Below are positions 47,290 to 56,730 of a stretch of 64,000 nucleotides of DNA, piece after piece. The notes under the pieces are model-generated. The model saw nothing but the letters and a program-made list of their open reading frames with translations, was not told where the DNA came from and did no database searches. The stretch is from Chengkuizengella marina (lineage in GTDB: Bacteria > Bacillota > Bacilli > Paenibacillales > KCTC-33759), in the NCBI RefSeq assembly GCF_009910845.1, contig NZ_SIJB01000004.1:62001-126000 (forward strand). The letters are read 5' to 3'. Numbering within the stretch: the first letter of the stretch is position 1; each line of letters begins with the position of its first letter. The position numbers were made by a program, and so were the translations under genes.

Positions 47290-48543
47290 ATGTCAACGGT
47301 GATTTACTTTGGTGTGGATTTAGCAGGACATGTGAACCCAACACTTGGGTTAATGAAAAAACTTGTGGATACAGGAGAGGAGGTTTTTTATTATTGTACA
47401 GATGAGTACCGAGAGAAAATTGAAGAAACAGGAGCAAAGTTTAAAAGTTATCGAGACTTAGCTCATTTTGGTACTTATGATGGGGACGGGATTGAAACTT
47501 TCCTTGTTTTTGCTGATTTTATACTAAGCAAAAGTAAAATTATTTTGGATAACTTACTAGATGAAATTGTAGAAATTCAGCCTGATTATATCATTCATGA
47601 TGCATTCTGTTATTGGGGAAAAGAAGTCTCTAATATATTAAATATTCCTGGTATTTCAGTTTTTGATAGCTTTGCATTTATTGATGAAATGGCAGATATA
47701 GACCCATCGTTTTTTATGGAAAACATACTTAGAGCTGGAGAAGATCCGCTTTATAAAAAATATAAGGGTAATACAAATATGTATAAGAAACTCATTCAAA
47801 AAGTGTCTAAAAGCATAGCTAGAAAACATAACTTACAAGATACGAATGTAATCAATGATATTTTTTTAAGCAAACAAGGTTTAAATATTTTATTCACTTC
47901 AAAACAACTACAAATTTATTCCGAAGCTTTTGATGATAGTTATTTATTTACAGGTTATTCTATTTATCATCGAAATGATGAAGTCAATTTTTCTTTTGAA
48001 AAATTGGAGGATAAACCTCTTGTTTATATTTCGTTAGGTACGATATTCAATGATAGATTAGATATGTATAAAAGCTTTATCAAAGCCTTTAGTGATGAAG
48101 ATATACAGGTAATAATGTCCGTAGGACAGAAAGTAAATATAGAAGAATTGGGATATATTCCTCAAAATTTCACTGTGAAAAATGTTGTTCCTCAGCTTGA
48201 AGTCTTAAAACAGGCAGATGTTTTTATAACCCACGGCGGAGCAAATAGTGTACATGAAAGTATAAATTTCCTTGTGCCGATGGTTGTATTGCCACAAAAC
48301 TTTGATCAATTTATGGGAGCTATGGCAGTGGAAAGAGTTGGGACAGGTATTTATATCAGAAATCAAGAGGAAGGTATTTCTAATATAAAGATAGCTGTGA
48401 ATAAAGTTTTAACAGAAACTATTTATATGGAAAATTGCAGAGAGATTAAGGATTCGTTTAAAAAGGCAGGAGGGTTAGAAAACGCAGTTGATGAAATTTT
48501 TAAATTTGTAGGAAATAAGAGGGGGATTTATGAGAACACTTAA
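47290..48543 (+). CDS. Macrolide-type (MGT) UDP-glycosyltransferase
   Basis: The 417 residues follow the GT1 family. The N-terminal GVDLAGHVNPTLGLMKKL binds the acceptor, and the C-terminal block with FITHGGANSVHESINFLVPMVVLPQNFDQFMGA is the UDP-sugar-binding PSPG-like motif of MGT enzymes such as YjiC and OleD. I chose the ATG at 47290 behind GGGAGGTGAT. It sits between the starter NRPS and the peptidase/exporter, overlapping the latter by 14 bases, so it is part of the operon. It probably glycosylates the product or intermediate, either as tailoring or as reversible self-protection. Confidence 0.88.
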   Translation: MSTVIYFGVDLAGHVNPTLGLMKKLVDTGEEVFYYCTDEYREKIEETGAKFKSYRDLAHFGTYDGDGIETFLVFADFILSKSKIILDNLLDEIVEIQPDYIIHDAFCYWGKEVSNILNIPGISVFDSFAFIDEMADIDPSFFMENILRAGEDPLYKKYKGNTNMYKKLIQKVSKSIARKHNLQDTNVINDIFLSKQGLNILFTSKQLQIYSEAFDDSYLFTGYSIYHRNDEVNFSFEKLEDKPLVYISLGTIFNDRLDMYKSFIKAFSDEDIQVIMSVGQKVNIEELGYIPQNFTVKNVVPQLEVLKQADVFITHGGANSVHESINFLVPMVVLPQNFDQFMGAMAVERVGTGIYIRNQEEGISNIKIAVNKVLTETIYMENCREIKDSFKKAGGLENAVDEIFKFVGNKRGIYENT

Positions 48544-51500
48544 AATTTTTATCATATTAGTATCTCTAATGATACTTCTTATTCAAAGCAGTGTTATGGC
48601 ATCTGCGATCTTTTCCGATGAACTGAGAAATGAGATAGAGGAATTCATTAATGAAAGTATGGATCAATCTGATATTCCAGGACTTTCAGTAGTGATTGTA
48701 AAAAAGGATGAAACCGTGTATCAACAAGGATTTGGTTATGCGGATGTAGAGAATCACATACCTGTAACTGATAATACATTGTTTGAATTAGGTTCTACAA
48801 GTAAAGCTTTTACAGCACTAGCCATATTGCAGTTGGAAGAACAAGGTTTGATTAGCTTAGAGGATTCTGTTACAGAGTACATCCCTTGGTTAAGCTTCAA
48901 ATACAAAGGGAAGAAGGAGAATATTACTTTAAATCAGCTTTTATATCATACGAGTGGTATCCCTTTTCAGTCGATTAAAGAAATACCTGTATCAGAAAGT
49001 GATATTGCATTAGAAATGACAGTAAGAACGTTGATAGGAGAGACCTTGGATTTTAAACCTGGGGAACAATTTTTATATGCAACGATAAATTATGATGTGT
49101 TAGGTTTAGTCATACAAGAGGTTACAGGATTATCCTATGAAAATTATATGAAAAAAGAGCTGTTAGAGCCTTTACATCTAAACGATACCTATTTGTTTAG
49201 AGAGGAAGCTGGCTCTCAATTGGCGATAGGATATAAACCCAGTCTATTACGTAATGAAGCGTATGATGCTCCGATGTACAGAGGAAATACACCAGCAGGA
49301 TATTTAATTTCAAATGCAAATGATATGGCGAAGTGGTTAAAAATACAACTTGGTTCAGGTTCAAATACAGTTGCTTTAAGAGAAGTTGTTGAAAAATCAC
49401 ATGTACCAGACCGAACCGTATCTCCAAGTCCTGATGGTTCATCTTATGCAGCAGGGTGGGCTGTATTTCAAAAAGGATCTGGAGAAATTTCACACGGGGG
49501 GAATAACCCAAATTATGCTTCTTTCATTACTTTTAGACCTGCAGATGGAATTGGAATTGCAGTATTAGGCAACCTTAATTCTAGTGATATTCAGTTTATT
49601 AGTGAAGGAATTATGAATTTGATCTTCAATAAAAAATTAGAAAGTATGGGAACAGATTTTTATCAAAGTATGGATAACGTCTCTTCAGCGGTTATTTTTA
49701 TCACAATCCCAATTTTGCTGCTTGTTATATGGTTTATTGGTATAGCTATAAAACAGGTTTTAATAAAAAAAAGGAAGTTTGAAGGAAGTATTGCGAAGCT
49801 TTTTACTAGTTTAGTGCTCTTCAGTATCTTTATAGCTGGTTTCTCCTATTGTTTATATCAAATTCCTAACGTTTTATATTGGGGTTTAAATTGGGATTTT
49901 GTAAAGGTGTGGGCACCGATTAGTCTCACTATTGCAGTATTGTGTATATTCACTTCTGGAATACTATTTAGTTTGTATTACATGTTAACTTTATTCTTTC
50001 CAAAACAGGATGATAAAGGAATGCTTGTGTTAATTATGTTAAGTATCGTTAGTGGTTTTGGAAATGCACTTATTATTTTTATGGTCAATGAAGCTCTAAA
50101 TCGGGGTGAAGGTTTTCAAAGCGGGTTATTTACTTATTTTGCTTTTGGAATTTTACTTTATGTTTTTGGTCAAAAATTAGTCCGCACCAAATTGATTAAA
50201 ATAGCAAATCAAATGGTTTATCAAAAAAGGACAGAATTAATAGATAAACTGCTTAACACATCCTATCAAAACATAGATGCTATGGAACAAGGTAAAATTG
50301 AAGCCTCATTAAATAATGATACAGAAACAATCAGTGATTTTTCTAATATTGTCATTACAGGTGCAACGAGTTTGGTAACTTTAATTTGTTGTTTTGTTTA
50401 TATGGGCATTATTAGTTTTTATGGATTATTAGCATCTATATTATTTATTTTTATCGCAGCTGGGCTTCACTTTTTCTTTGGGAGACAAGCGAATAAATTG
50501 TGGGAACAAACAAGAGATATACAAAACGTGTTTTTTAAATTTATCCGTAACTTAAATGATGGTTTTAAAGAGCTGAGATTGAATCGTGAGAAAAGAACGG
50601 ATTTTAAACTGGATATGCAGAAAAGTAATCAAATGTACAAGGAAAAACGGATTCAAGGAGATGTTAAGTTTGCAAACGTCAATGTGGTTGGAGAATTGCT
50701 CTTCACCTTTGTAATCGGTGCGGTAGCCTTTATGTTCCCTATTCTTTTTATGGATTTAAAAGTGGATTCATTAAGAAGTTACGTGTTTGTTCTTTTATAT
50801 ATGACGGGTCCAGTTCATGGCATCTTAGGAACGATACCTAATATTTTTAGAGTTCGAATTAGCTGGAATCGTATTCAACAATTATCAAAGGAGTTGGATG
50901 TTATTCATGTGAAACAAAATCAATCCATATTTGATCCTCATGAAATCGATGACAATGTAGTCGAACTTCAACTTCGGGAGGTTGAATATACTTATCAAAC
51001 AAATGAGGGTGAGACATTTAAGGTGGGGCCGATCAGTACTGCATTCAAATCAGGAGAAGTTACTTTTATAACAGGTGGGAATGGCAGTGGCAAATCTACA
51101 CTTGCAAAAATAGCTACAGGATTATATGAGGTGGAACTTGGTGAGATCACGATCAATGGTATACAGGTGAGTTCGGAAAAACTAGGTGAGAAATATTCTG
51201 CTATATTTAGTGACTTTCATTTGTTTGAAAAACTATACGGTATTCAGTATGAAATGAAGAATAATGAAATCAATGAATATTTAGATCTGATGTTATTAAA
51301 GGAAAAGGTTCGTATTGAAAATGGAGTATTGAATACGGTCAAACTATCCACTGGACAAAGAAAGAGATTAGCGTTAATCATCAGTTATTTAGAGGATCGA
51401 CCGATTTATCTTTTTGATGAGTGGGCGGCAGATCAAGACCCAGAATTTAGAGAATTTTTTTACAATACATTGTTACCTGAGTTAAAAAATAGAGGGAAAT

Positions 51501-51616
51501 GTGTCATTGTGATTACACATGATGATCGATACTTTGAAACTGCTGATAAATTGATAAAAATGGAAATGGGGAAAATCGTTCAATCAGAAAGGCTTCAATT
51601 TAGTGAGTCAAGTTAA
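48530..51616 (+). CDS. Prodrug-activating serine peptidase fused to SyrD/PvdE-type ABC exporter
   Basis: The 1028-residue protein starts with a signal peptide (1-25). Next is a beta-lactamase/ClbP-like peptidase domain (about 30-370) with Ser89-x-x-Lys92 in ELGSTSKAFTA, Tyr183 in FLYATINYD, and SHGG at 321-324 as the KTG-like motif. Three or more membrane helices (about 385-490) lead into an ABC membrane domain (about 500-775). The ATPase domain (about 810-1028) has Walker A GGNGSGKST (849-857), signature LSTGQRKR and Walker B YLFDEWAADQDP, typical of cyclic-peptide exporters. ClbP, ZmaM and XcnG cut N-acyl-D-Asn from prodrugs in this way. Here removal and export are joined in one chain. Confidence 0.9.
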   Translation: MRTLKIFIILVSLMILLIQSSVMASAIFSDELRNEIEEFINESMDQSDIPGLSVVIVKKDETVYQQGFGYADVENHIPVTDNTLFELGSTSKAFTALAILQLEEQGLISLEDSVTEYIPWLSFKYKGKKENITLNQLLYHTSGIPFQSIKEIPVSESDIALEMTVRTLIGETLDFKPGEQFLYATINYDVLGLVIQEVTGLSYENYMKKELLEPLHLNDTYLFREEAGSQLAIGYKPSLLRNEAYDAPMYRGNTPAGYLISNANDMAKWLKIQLGSGSNTVALREVVEKSHVPDRTVSPSPDGSSYAAGWAVFQKGSGEISHGGNNPNYASFITFRPADGIGIAVLGNLNSSDIQFISEGIMNLIFNKKLESMGTDFYQSMDNVSSAVIFITIPILLLVIWFIGIAIKQVLIKKRKFEGSIAKLFTSLVLFSIFIAGFSYCLYQIPNVLYWGLNWDFVKVWAPISLTIAVLCIFTSGILFSLYYMLTLFFPKQDDKGMLVLIMLSIVSGFGNALIIFMVNEALNRGEGFQSGLFTYFAFGILLYVFGQKLVRTKLIKIANQMVYQKRTELIDKLLNTSYQNIDAMEQGKIEASLNNDTETISDFSNIVITGATSLVTLICCFVYMGIISFYGLLASILFIFIAAGLHFFFGRQANKLWEQTRDIQNVFFKFIRNLNDGFKELRLNREKRTDFKLDMQKSNQMYKEKRIQGDVKFANVNVVGELLFTFVIGAVAFMFPILFMDLKVDSLRSYVFVLLYMTGPVHGILGTIPNIFRVRISWNRIQQLSKELDVIHVKQNQSIFDPHEIDDNVVELQLREVEYTYQTNEGETFKVGPISTAFKSGEVTFITGGNGSGKSTLAKIATGLYEVELGEITINGIQVSSEKLGEKYSAIFSDFHLFEKLYGIQYEMKNNEINEYLDLMLLKEKVRIENGVLNTVKLSTGQRKRLALIISYLEDRPIYLFDEWAADQDPEFREFFYNTLLPELKNRGKCVIVITHDDRYFETADKLIKMEMGKIVQSERLQFSESS

Positions 51617-51652
51617 TAAAAAACTAAACAATTAACATAGAATGGAGGGAAA

Positions 51653-54600
51653 ATGTTGAGTGGGAATAAAAAAATTGATAAAGAGAATATTGACAATATT
51701 TTAGCGTTATCTCCTACACAGGAAGGGATGTTATTTCACTATTTAAAAAATAAAGAGAAAAATGAATATTTTCAACAGTTAAGCTTACATTTATCAGGGG
51801 AAATCTGTGTAGAAAGGATTCAAAAATCATGGCAACATGTAACGGAGACAAACGAAATGTTGCGAACGATTTTTAGATGGGCAAAATTAAAACACTCTGT
51901 ACAAATTGTATTAAAATATGTAGAAGTTCCTTTTAGAGTTGTAGATTATTCAAATTATACAGTAAAGGAACAAGCGCAACTGCTTCAAGAATTAAAAGAG
52001 CAGGATAAACAAAAGGGTGTGGATATTGAAACATCCCCATTTAGAGTGATTGTTTGTTTGTTAGCTGAAAATCGTTGTGAGATGATCATTACTTGGCATC
52101 ATATACTGTTTGATGGGTGGAGTAATAGTATTCTAATCAATGAATTTATGAATGCTTACAAAGATTTTTATGTTGGTCATCAGCCTTTACAATATAACAA
52201 AACCAAATTTAAAGAGTTTATCTCATGGCACAAAAATCAGGAAAAATACAAACAAAAGTTATATTGGGAAAGTTATTTCATTGATTTTGAGCAATATTCA
52301 TCTTTACCCTATGATGTTGAGCATGTTCAGGTGAGTAGCCAAAATGATATTGTATTCACTTCTTTAACTACTTTAGAAACCGAAAAAATAAATAATTTCA
52401 CAAAGCAAAACGACATCACACTAGCCTCACTTTTTTACACAGCATGGGGGATTTTGCTGCAAAAATATAATCAAACAAATGATGTTATTTTTGGGACAAC
52501 GGTGTCAGGAAGAACTCATTTCACAAAAGCGATTGAGGATGAGATGGTAGGTTTGTTTATTCATACTATACCGTTACGCGTACATTCAAAATATAGTGAT
52601 ACAGTAAAAGATGTGATTCATTTTGTAGATCGATCCTTGCAACTGAGAAGTGAATATGAAAATACGTCTCTAGTTGATATAGAACAATATGCTGGATTCA
52701 ATACTGAACAACCTCTATTTCAATCTATTGTTGTATTGGAAAATTACCCACTTGATATAAGTAATCAAAAAGATAGTTTGTTAAAGATTGATGGATACGA
52801 CATAGTTGAAACGACTAATTTTGATCTGACATTAGGTCTAAAAACGTTCAGTGATTTATTTGAGATAGAATTTTCTTATGATACGAATAAATTTTCAAAG
52901 CAAATGATTCAAAGAATGGGAGGGCATTTCACTTTCATATTAAAACAAATCATCCATCATCCAGAATTAAAACTTAGTGAGTTAGAACTTGTTACATCAA
53001 TTGAAAAAGAGCAGATTCTTAATTCTTTTAACCCCTTAATAGTTAAAGATAGTAAGATAGATTTGATTCATTTGATGTTTGAAAAACAAGTAGAAAAATC
53101 ACCAAATCAAATTGCTGTTGTTTTTGATGGTATACAGTATACCTATAAAGAGATTAATGAAAAAGCAAATCAATTGGCTAGATATTTAAGAAAAAAAGGG
53201 ATTTCATCCAATGATCGAGTTGCCATAACAATTGAAAGATCGGCTTATTTAATCATCTCTACATTGGGGGTTTTAAAAGTTGGGGCAACCTATATTCCAA
53301 TAGATGAAAACTTCTCTAGTGAAAGAATTTCTTATATTTTAAAGGATAGTCAAGCAGAGGTGTGGATTACTCAATCTGGAATGGAGGAAGAAATAAAATT
53401 TGATGGTTTAGTTTTTCATGTATATGATGAAGACATTTATAAGGGTAATGCTGCTAATCTACAAAACACTTATCATATGACAAATATTGCTTATATCATA
53501 TACACTTCTGGTTCAACCGGAAATCCAAAAGGAGTAAAGGTGACACAAACAAATTTATCAAATTATGTGGAAGCTTTTCAGCGTGAATTTAATCTGACTA
53601 GAAATGACGTGATACTTCAGCAGTCTTCATTTTCATTTGATCAATTTGTTGAGGAAGTTTTCCCTATTTTATTAAATGGTGGCAGCATAGTAATGGCACG
53701 TAAATTAGAAGTTATGGACATGAGAACACTACTACAATTGATTCATGATCACCACATTAGCATTATTTCTTGTTCTCCATTGTTATTAAATGAGTTAAAT
53801 AAACAACAAGGTTTGGAAAAAGTACATACATTTATTAGCGGTGGAGATATTCTGAAATATGAATTCTTTTCTAATTTAGTAATCAATTCTAAAGTGTACA
53901 ACACTTATGGACCAACGGAAGCCACAGTTTGTGCAACATATTACCAATGTGGGATGGATAGTTTGAAAAATATACCGATTGGTCGTCCTATTCATAATTA
54001 CAATGTGTATATTTTAGATGAGTTGAATCATCTAATGCCAATAGGTGTTAATGGTGAAATTTGTATTACGGGGCATGGTATTGCATCCGGTTATGTAAAT
54101 CATGAACAATTAACTAACGAAAAATTTAGAATGGATCCGTTTCAATCTCACTTACGAATGTATAAAACAGGAGATATGGGAAAATGGCTGCCAGATGGAA
54201 CTATTCAATATCTTGGTAGAAACGATGAGCAGATCAAAATAAGAGGTTTTAGAATTGAACTTGGAGAAATTGAATTTAACCTTCGTTCACATTATGCAGT
54301 GGAGGAAGCGTTCATTCTTGCTGTAGATGATGTCTATGGACAGAAACAAATCGCTGCGTATGTCAAATTAATCGAAGAAGTAGATTCAATTGAATTTAAA
54401 AATTTTTTAAGTGAGAAACTGCCTCATTATATGATTCCTTCTTCTTTTTATACAATCGATAAAATTCCAAAAACGAACAATGGTAAATTAGATAAAAAAC
54501 AATTAATGCAATGTAAAGATCGTTTAAACGAAGAAATTTTGGATGATGAAAGTTTCATAAGTGAATCTGAACAGAAGATCAAACAGCTATGGAAGGAAGT

Positions 54601-55423
54601 ATTGGAAGTTGAGAAGGTTGGCATTCATGATCAATTTTTTGATATAGGTGGGAATTCGATTTTGCTCATGCAAGTGCATTCCCAACTTGAAAAACGTTTT
54701 AACTGGGAATTAAACATCGTTGATTTATTTAATCACCCAACCATTGCAAAACTAGCAAAATTTATTGATCATAAACACCAAGAAATAGATGTAGTAGGTA
54801 TATTAAACTTTCAAAAACTTCCTAGTAATTATTTTCATATGAATAATATGCAAGCTAGTGGGATGAATCGAGTTCATTATCGTATAGAATCTGACTTGGT
54901 TAAATCCATGCGCTTGATAGCGAGTGATCATCAAGTAAATCTATTGGATATTTTATTAGCCATGTATCTTTATATGTTCACAGAAGTATCTGTTGAAAAA
55001 ATAGCTCAAGTGCAATATTTAAAAGAATATGGGGAGGAAGTAATCCCGCTAAAGATAGAATTACATAAACTAGGGGGTTTTAATCAATTATTTCAAGCAG
55101 TGAATAAGTTAAGACGTGGTGTTGGTGAAACCTATACTTTGAACGCCATCCATCATTTAACGTTAAAAAAGAAGAAGAATTTCATCTTACCATTTATTCA
55201 CTTTAATACAGATATATCGATAGATGCGAAATTTTTAGAAATTTTTGAAATCTCATGTTGCGTGGAAGTAGATGAGAAAACAGACACGCTAACCTTAACC
55301 TTTACATTTAATGATAGAAAGCTCAAAAAAGATAAGATGAGTTTTTTGATAAAAGCTTACGTGAACCTTTTAAAGCAGCTGGTCAAAAACACGGTTTCAT
55401 CTAAAAAGGAGCATTCGATATGA
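51653..55423 (+). CDS. NRPS module C-A-T ending in a half condensation domain
   Basis: The 1256-residue enzyme has a condensation domain (about 15-445; HHILFDGWS at 149-157), adenylation (about 470-950; YTSGSTGNPKG, NTYGPTE, YKTGDMG, NNGK), and a carrier domain with Ser1002 in IGGNSILL. The pocket residues read D-Q-E-S-I-G-T-V-C-K, nearest in my memory to the Lys code of bacitracin synthetase (DAESIGSVCK). A basic amino acid is therefore possible but unproven. Residues about 1048-1256 resemble only the C-terminal lobe of a condensation domain, without HHxxxDG. That tail may dock to the PKS downstream. The ATG at 51653 follows GGAGGG; the stop overlaps the next start. Confidence 0.9.
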   Translation: MLSGNKKIDKENIDNILALSPTQEGMLFHYLKNKEKNEYFQQLSLHLSGEICVERIQKSWQHVTETNEMLRTIFRWAKLKHSVQIVLKYVEVPFRVVDYSNYTVKEQAQLLQELKEQDKQKGVDIETSPFRVIVCLLAENRCEMIITWHHILFDGWSNSILINEFMNAYKDFYVGHQPLQYNKTKFKEFISWHKNQEKYKQKLYWESYFIDFEQYSSLPYDVEHVQVSSQNDIVFTSLTTLETEKINNFTKQNDITLASLFYTAWGILLQKYNQTNDVIFGTTVSGRTHFTKAIEDEMVGLFIHTIPLRVHSKYSDTVKDVIHFVDRSLQLRSEYENTSLVDIEQYAGFNTEQPLFQSIVVLENYPLDISNQKDSLLKIDGYDIVETTNFDLTLGLKTFSDLFEIEFSYDTNKFSKQMIQRMGGHFTFILKQIIHHPELKLSELELVTSIEKEQILNSFNPLIVKDSKIDLIHLMFEKQVEKSPNQIAVVFDGIQYTYKEINEKANQLARYLRKKGISSNDRVAITIERSAYLIISTLGVLKVGATYIPIDENFSSERISYILKDSQAEVWITQSGMEEEIKFDGLVFHVYDEDIYKGNAANLQNTYHMTNIAYIIYTSGSTGNPKGVKVTQTNLSNYVEAFQREFNLTRNDVILQQSSFSFDQFVEEVFPILLNGGSIVMARKLEVMDMRTLLQLIHDHHISIISCSPLLLNELNKQQGLEKVHTFISGGDILKYEFFSNLVINSKVYNTYGPTEATVCATYYQCGMDSLKNIPIGRPIHNYNVYILDELNHLMPIGVNGEICITGHGIASGYVNHEQLTNEKFRMDPFQSHLRMYKTGDMGKWLPDGTIQYLGRNDEQIKIRGFRIELGEIEFNLRSHYAVEEAFILAVDDVYGQKQIAAYVKLIEEVDSIEFKNFLSEKLPHYMIPSSFYTIDKIPKTNNGKLDKKQLMQCKDRLNEEILDDESFISESEQKIKQLWKEVLEVEKVGIHDQFFDIGGNSILLMQVHSQLEKRFNWELNIVDLFNHPTIAKLAKFIDHKHQEIDVVGILNFQKLPSNYFHMNNMQASGMNRVHYRIESDLVKSMRLIASDHQVNLLDILLAMYLYMFTEVSVEKIAQVQYLKEYGEEVIPLKIELHKLGGFNQLFQAVNKLRRGVGETYTLNAIHHLTLKKKKNFILPFIHFNTDISIDAKFLEIFEISCCVEVDEKTDTLTLTFTFNDRKLKKDKMSFLIKAYVNLLKQLVKNTVSSKKEHSI

Positions 55424-56730
55424 AAAATTTAGCACTGATATTTCCTGGACAAGGATCACAATACGTCGGTATGGGTAAAGAATTAGTGGAACATTATGAT
55501 ACTGCTAGAAGTGTATTTGAAGAAGCAAATGATGTATTAAAAATGGATATAAAAAAGCTTTGTGTTGAGGGAGATATGCAAGAGTTAACAAAAACAGAAT
55601 ATACACAACCTGCTTTGTTGACTTTAAGTGTAGCTGCTTATCGTGTGTTTGAGGAAGAAATGGGTATACAGCCTGCTTATGCTGCTGGTCATAGTTTAGG
55701 AGAGTTTTCAGCATTAACCTGTGCGGGAGTGATTTCATTTACTGATGCAATTCAGCTTGTTAGAAAAAGAGGGTTATTCATGAAAGAAGCCTCAGAAAAA
55801 GGCAGTGGTTTGATGTGTGCTGTAATAGGATTAGATAAAAAGGAAATAGAAGATGTGTGCAATCAAGTTTCCTCAACAGATTATTTTGCAGTTATCTCTA
55901 ACTATAATGCGCCTGAGCAAATTGTGATTTCGGGTCACCGTCAAGAAGTGCAAAAAGCAGCTGATTTGTTGAAGAAAAAGGGAGCTCGAATATCTGTTTT
56001 AAAAGTTAGTGCACCTTTCCACAGCCCATTAATGAAAACAGCCGCAATCAAATTACAATTGGAATTGAATAAATATAACTATGGAACGTTTAAATGGCCT
56101 ATCCTTTCGAATGTGACAGCACAGCCTTATTCTAATTCTAAAGATGTCATTGGAAATTTAACAACTCAAATGTTTTCACCTGTGAAATGGGATGAGTCGG
56201 TATTGTATCTTTCTCAACAAGGCATAAATACAGCCATAGAGGTTGGTCCTAAAAAAATATTAACAAATTTGATGCGTTACAATGACAGTCAATTCATAAG
56301 TTATCCATTTGAAAAATTAGTAGATATTCAAAAAGTGAAAGAAGAGTTAGAAGCGGATATAGAGAAGGAGAAAAGTAACACAATAGTAAAAAATGTTGTG
56401 ACGAAATGTCTCGCAGCTGCTGTTTGTACAAGAAATCGGAATTGGGATCAAACATTATATGAAGAGGGAGTCATAAAACCTTATCAAAAAATCCAACAGA
56501 TACAGGACGAGCTTGATGAAAGTGGAGAATTACCTAGTTTGAATCAGATGAGTGAAGCTTTACTTTTGTTAAAAACGATCTTTGATACGAAAGGAACATC
56601 GATGGAGGAACAACAAGAACGTTTTCATGAAATTTTACAAGATTCAGAAACCGAATCGTTATTAAATGAATTTGTTCAATCTTCCATACTTCGTCTTGGA
56701 GGTGAGAATGTTGGATTTCAGCTCAATTAA
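55420..56730 (+). CDS. Discrete malonyl-CoA acyltransferase (trans-AT) with C-terminal extension
   Basis: This 436-residue protein is FabD-like in its first 295 residues: FPGQGSQYVGMG, catalytic Ser92 in AGHSLGEFSA, and the His of APFHSPLM are present. It loads malonyl units onto carrier domains of PKS that lack their own AT, which is the case for the two PKS proteins downstream. The last 120 residues (AAAVCTRNRNWDQTLYEEGV and on) form a helical extension that plain FabD lacks; similar tails accompany some trans-acting ATs. Its ATG overlaps the NRPS stop (ATGA), and its end overlaps the next gene by 23 bases. Confidence 0.92.
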   Translation: MKNLALIFPGQGSQYVGMGKELVEHYDTARSVFEEANDVLKMDIKKLCVEGDMQELTKTEYTQPALLTLSVAAYRVFEEEMGIQPAYAAGHSLGEFSALTCAGVISFTDAIQLVRKRGLFMKEASEKGSGLMCAVIGLDKKEIEDVCNQVSSTDYFAVISNYNAPEQIVISGHRQEVQKAADLLKKKGARISVLKVSAPFHSPLMKTAAIKLQLELNKYNYGTFKWPILSNVTAQPYSNSKDVIGNLTTQMFSPVKWDESVLYLSQQGINTAIEVGPKKILTNLMRYNDSQFISYPFEKLVDIQKVKEELEADIEKEKSNTIVKNVVTKCLAAAVCTRNRNWDQTLYEEGVIKPYQKIQQIQDELDESGELPSLNQMSEALLLLKTIFDTKGTSMEEQQERFHEILQDSETESLLNEFVQSSILRLGGENVGFQLN

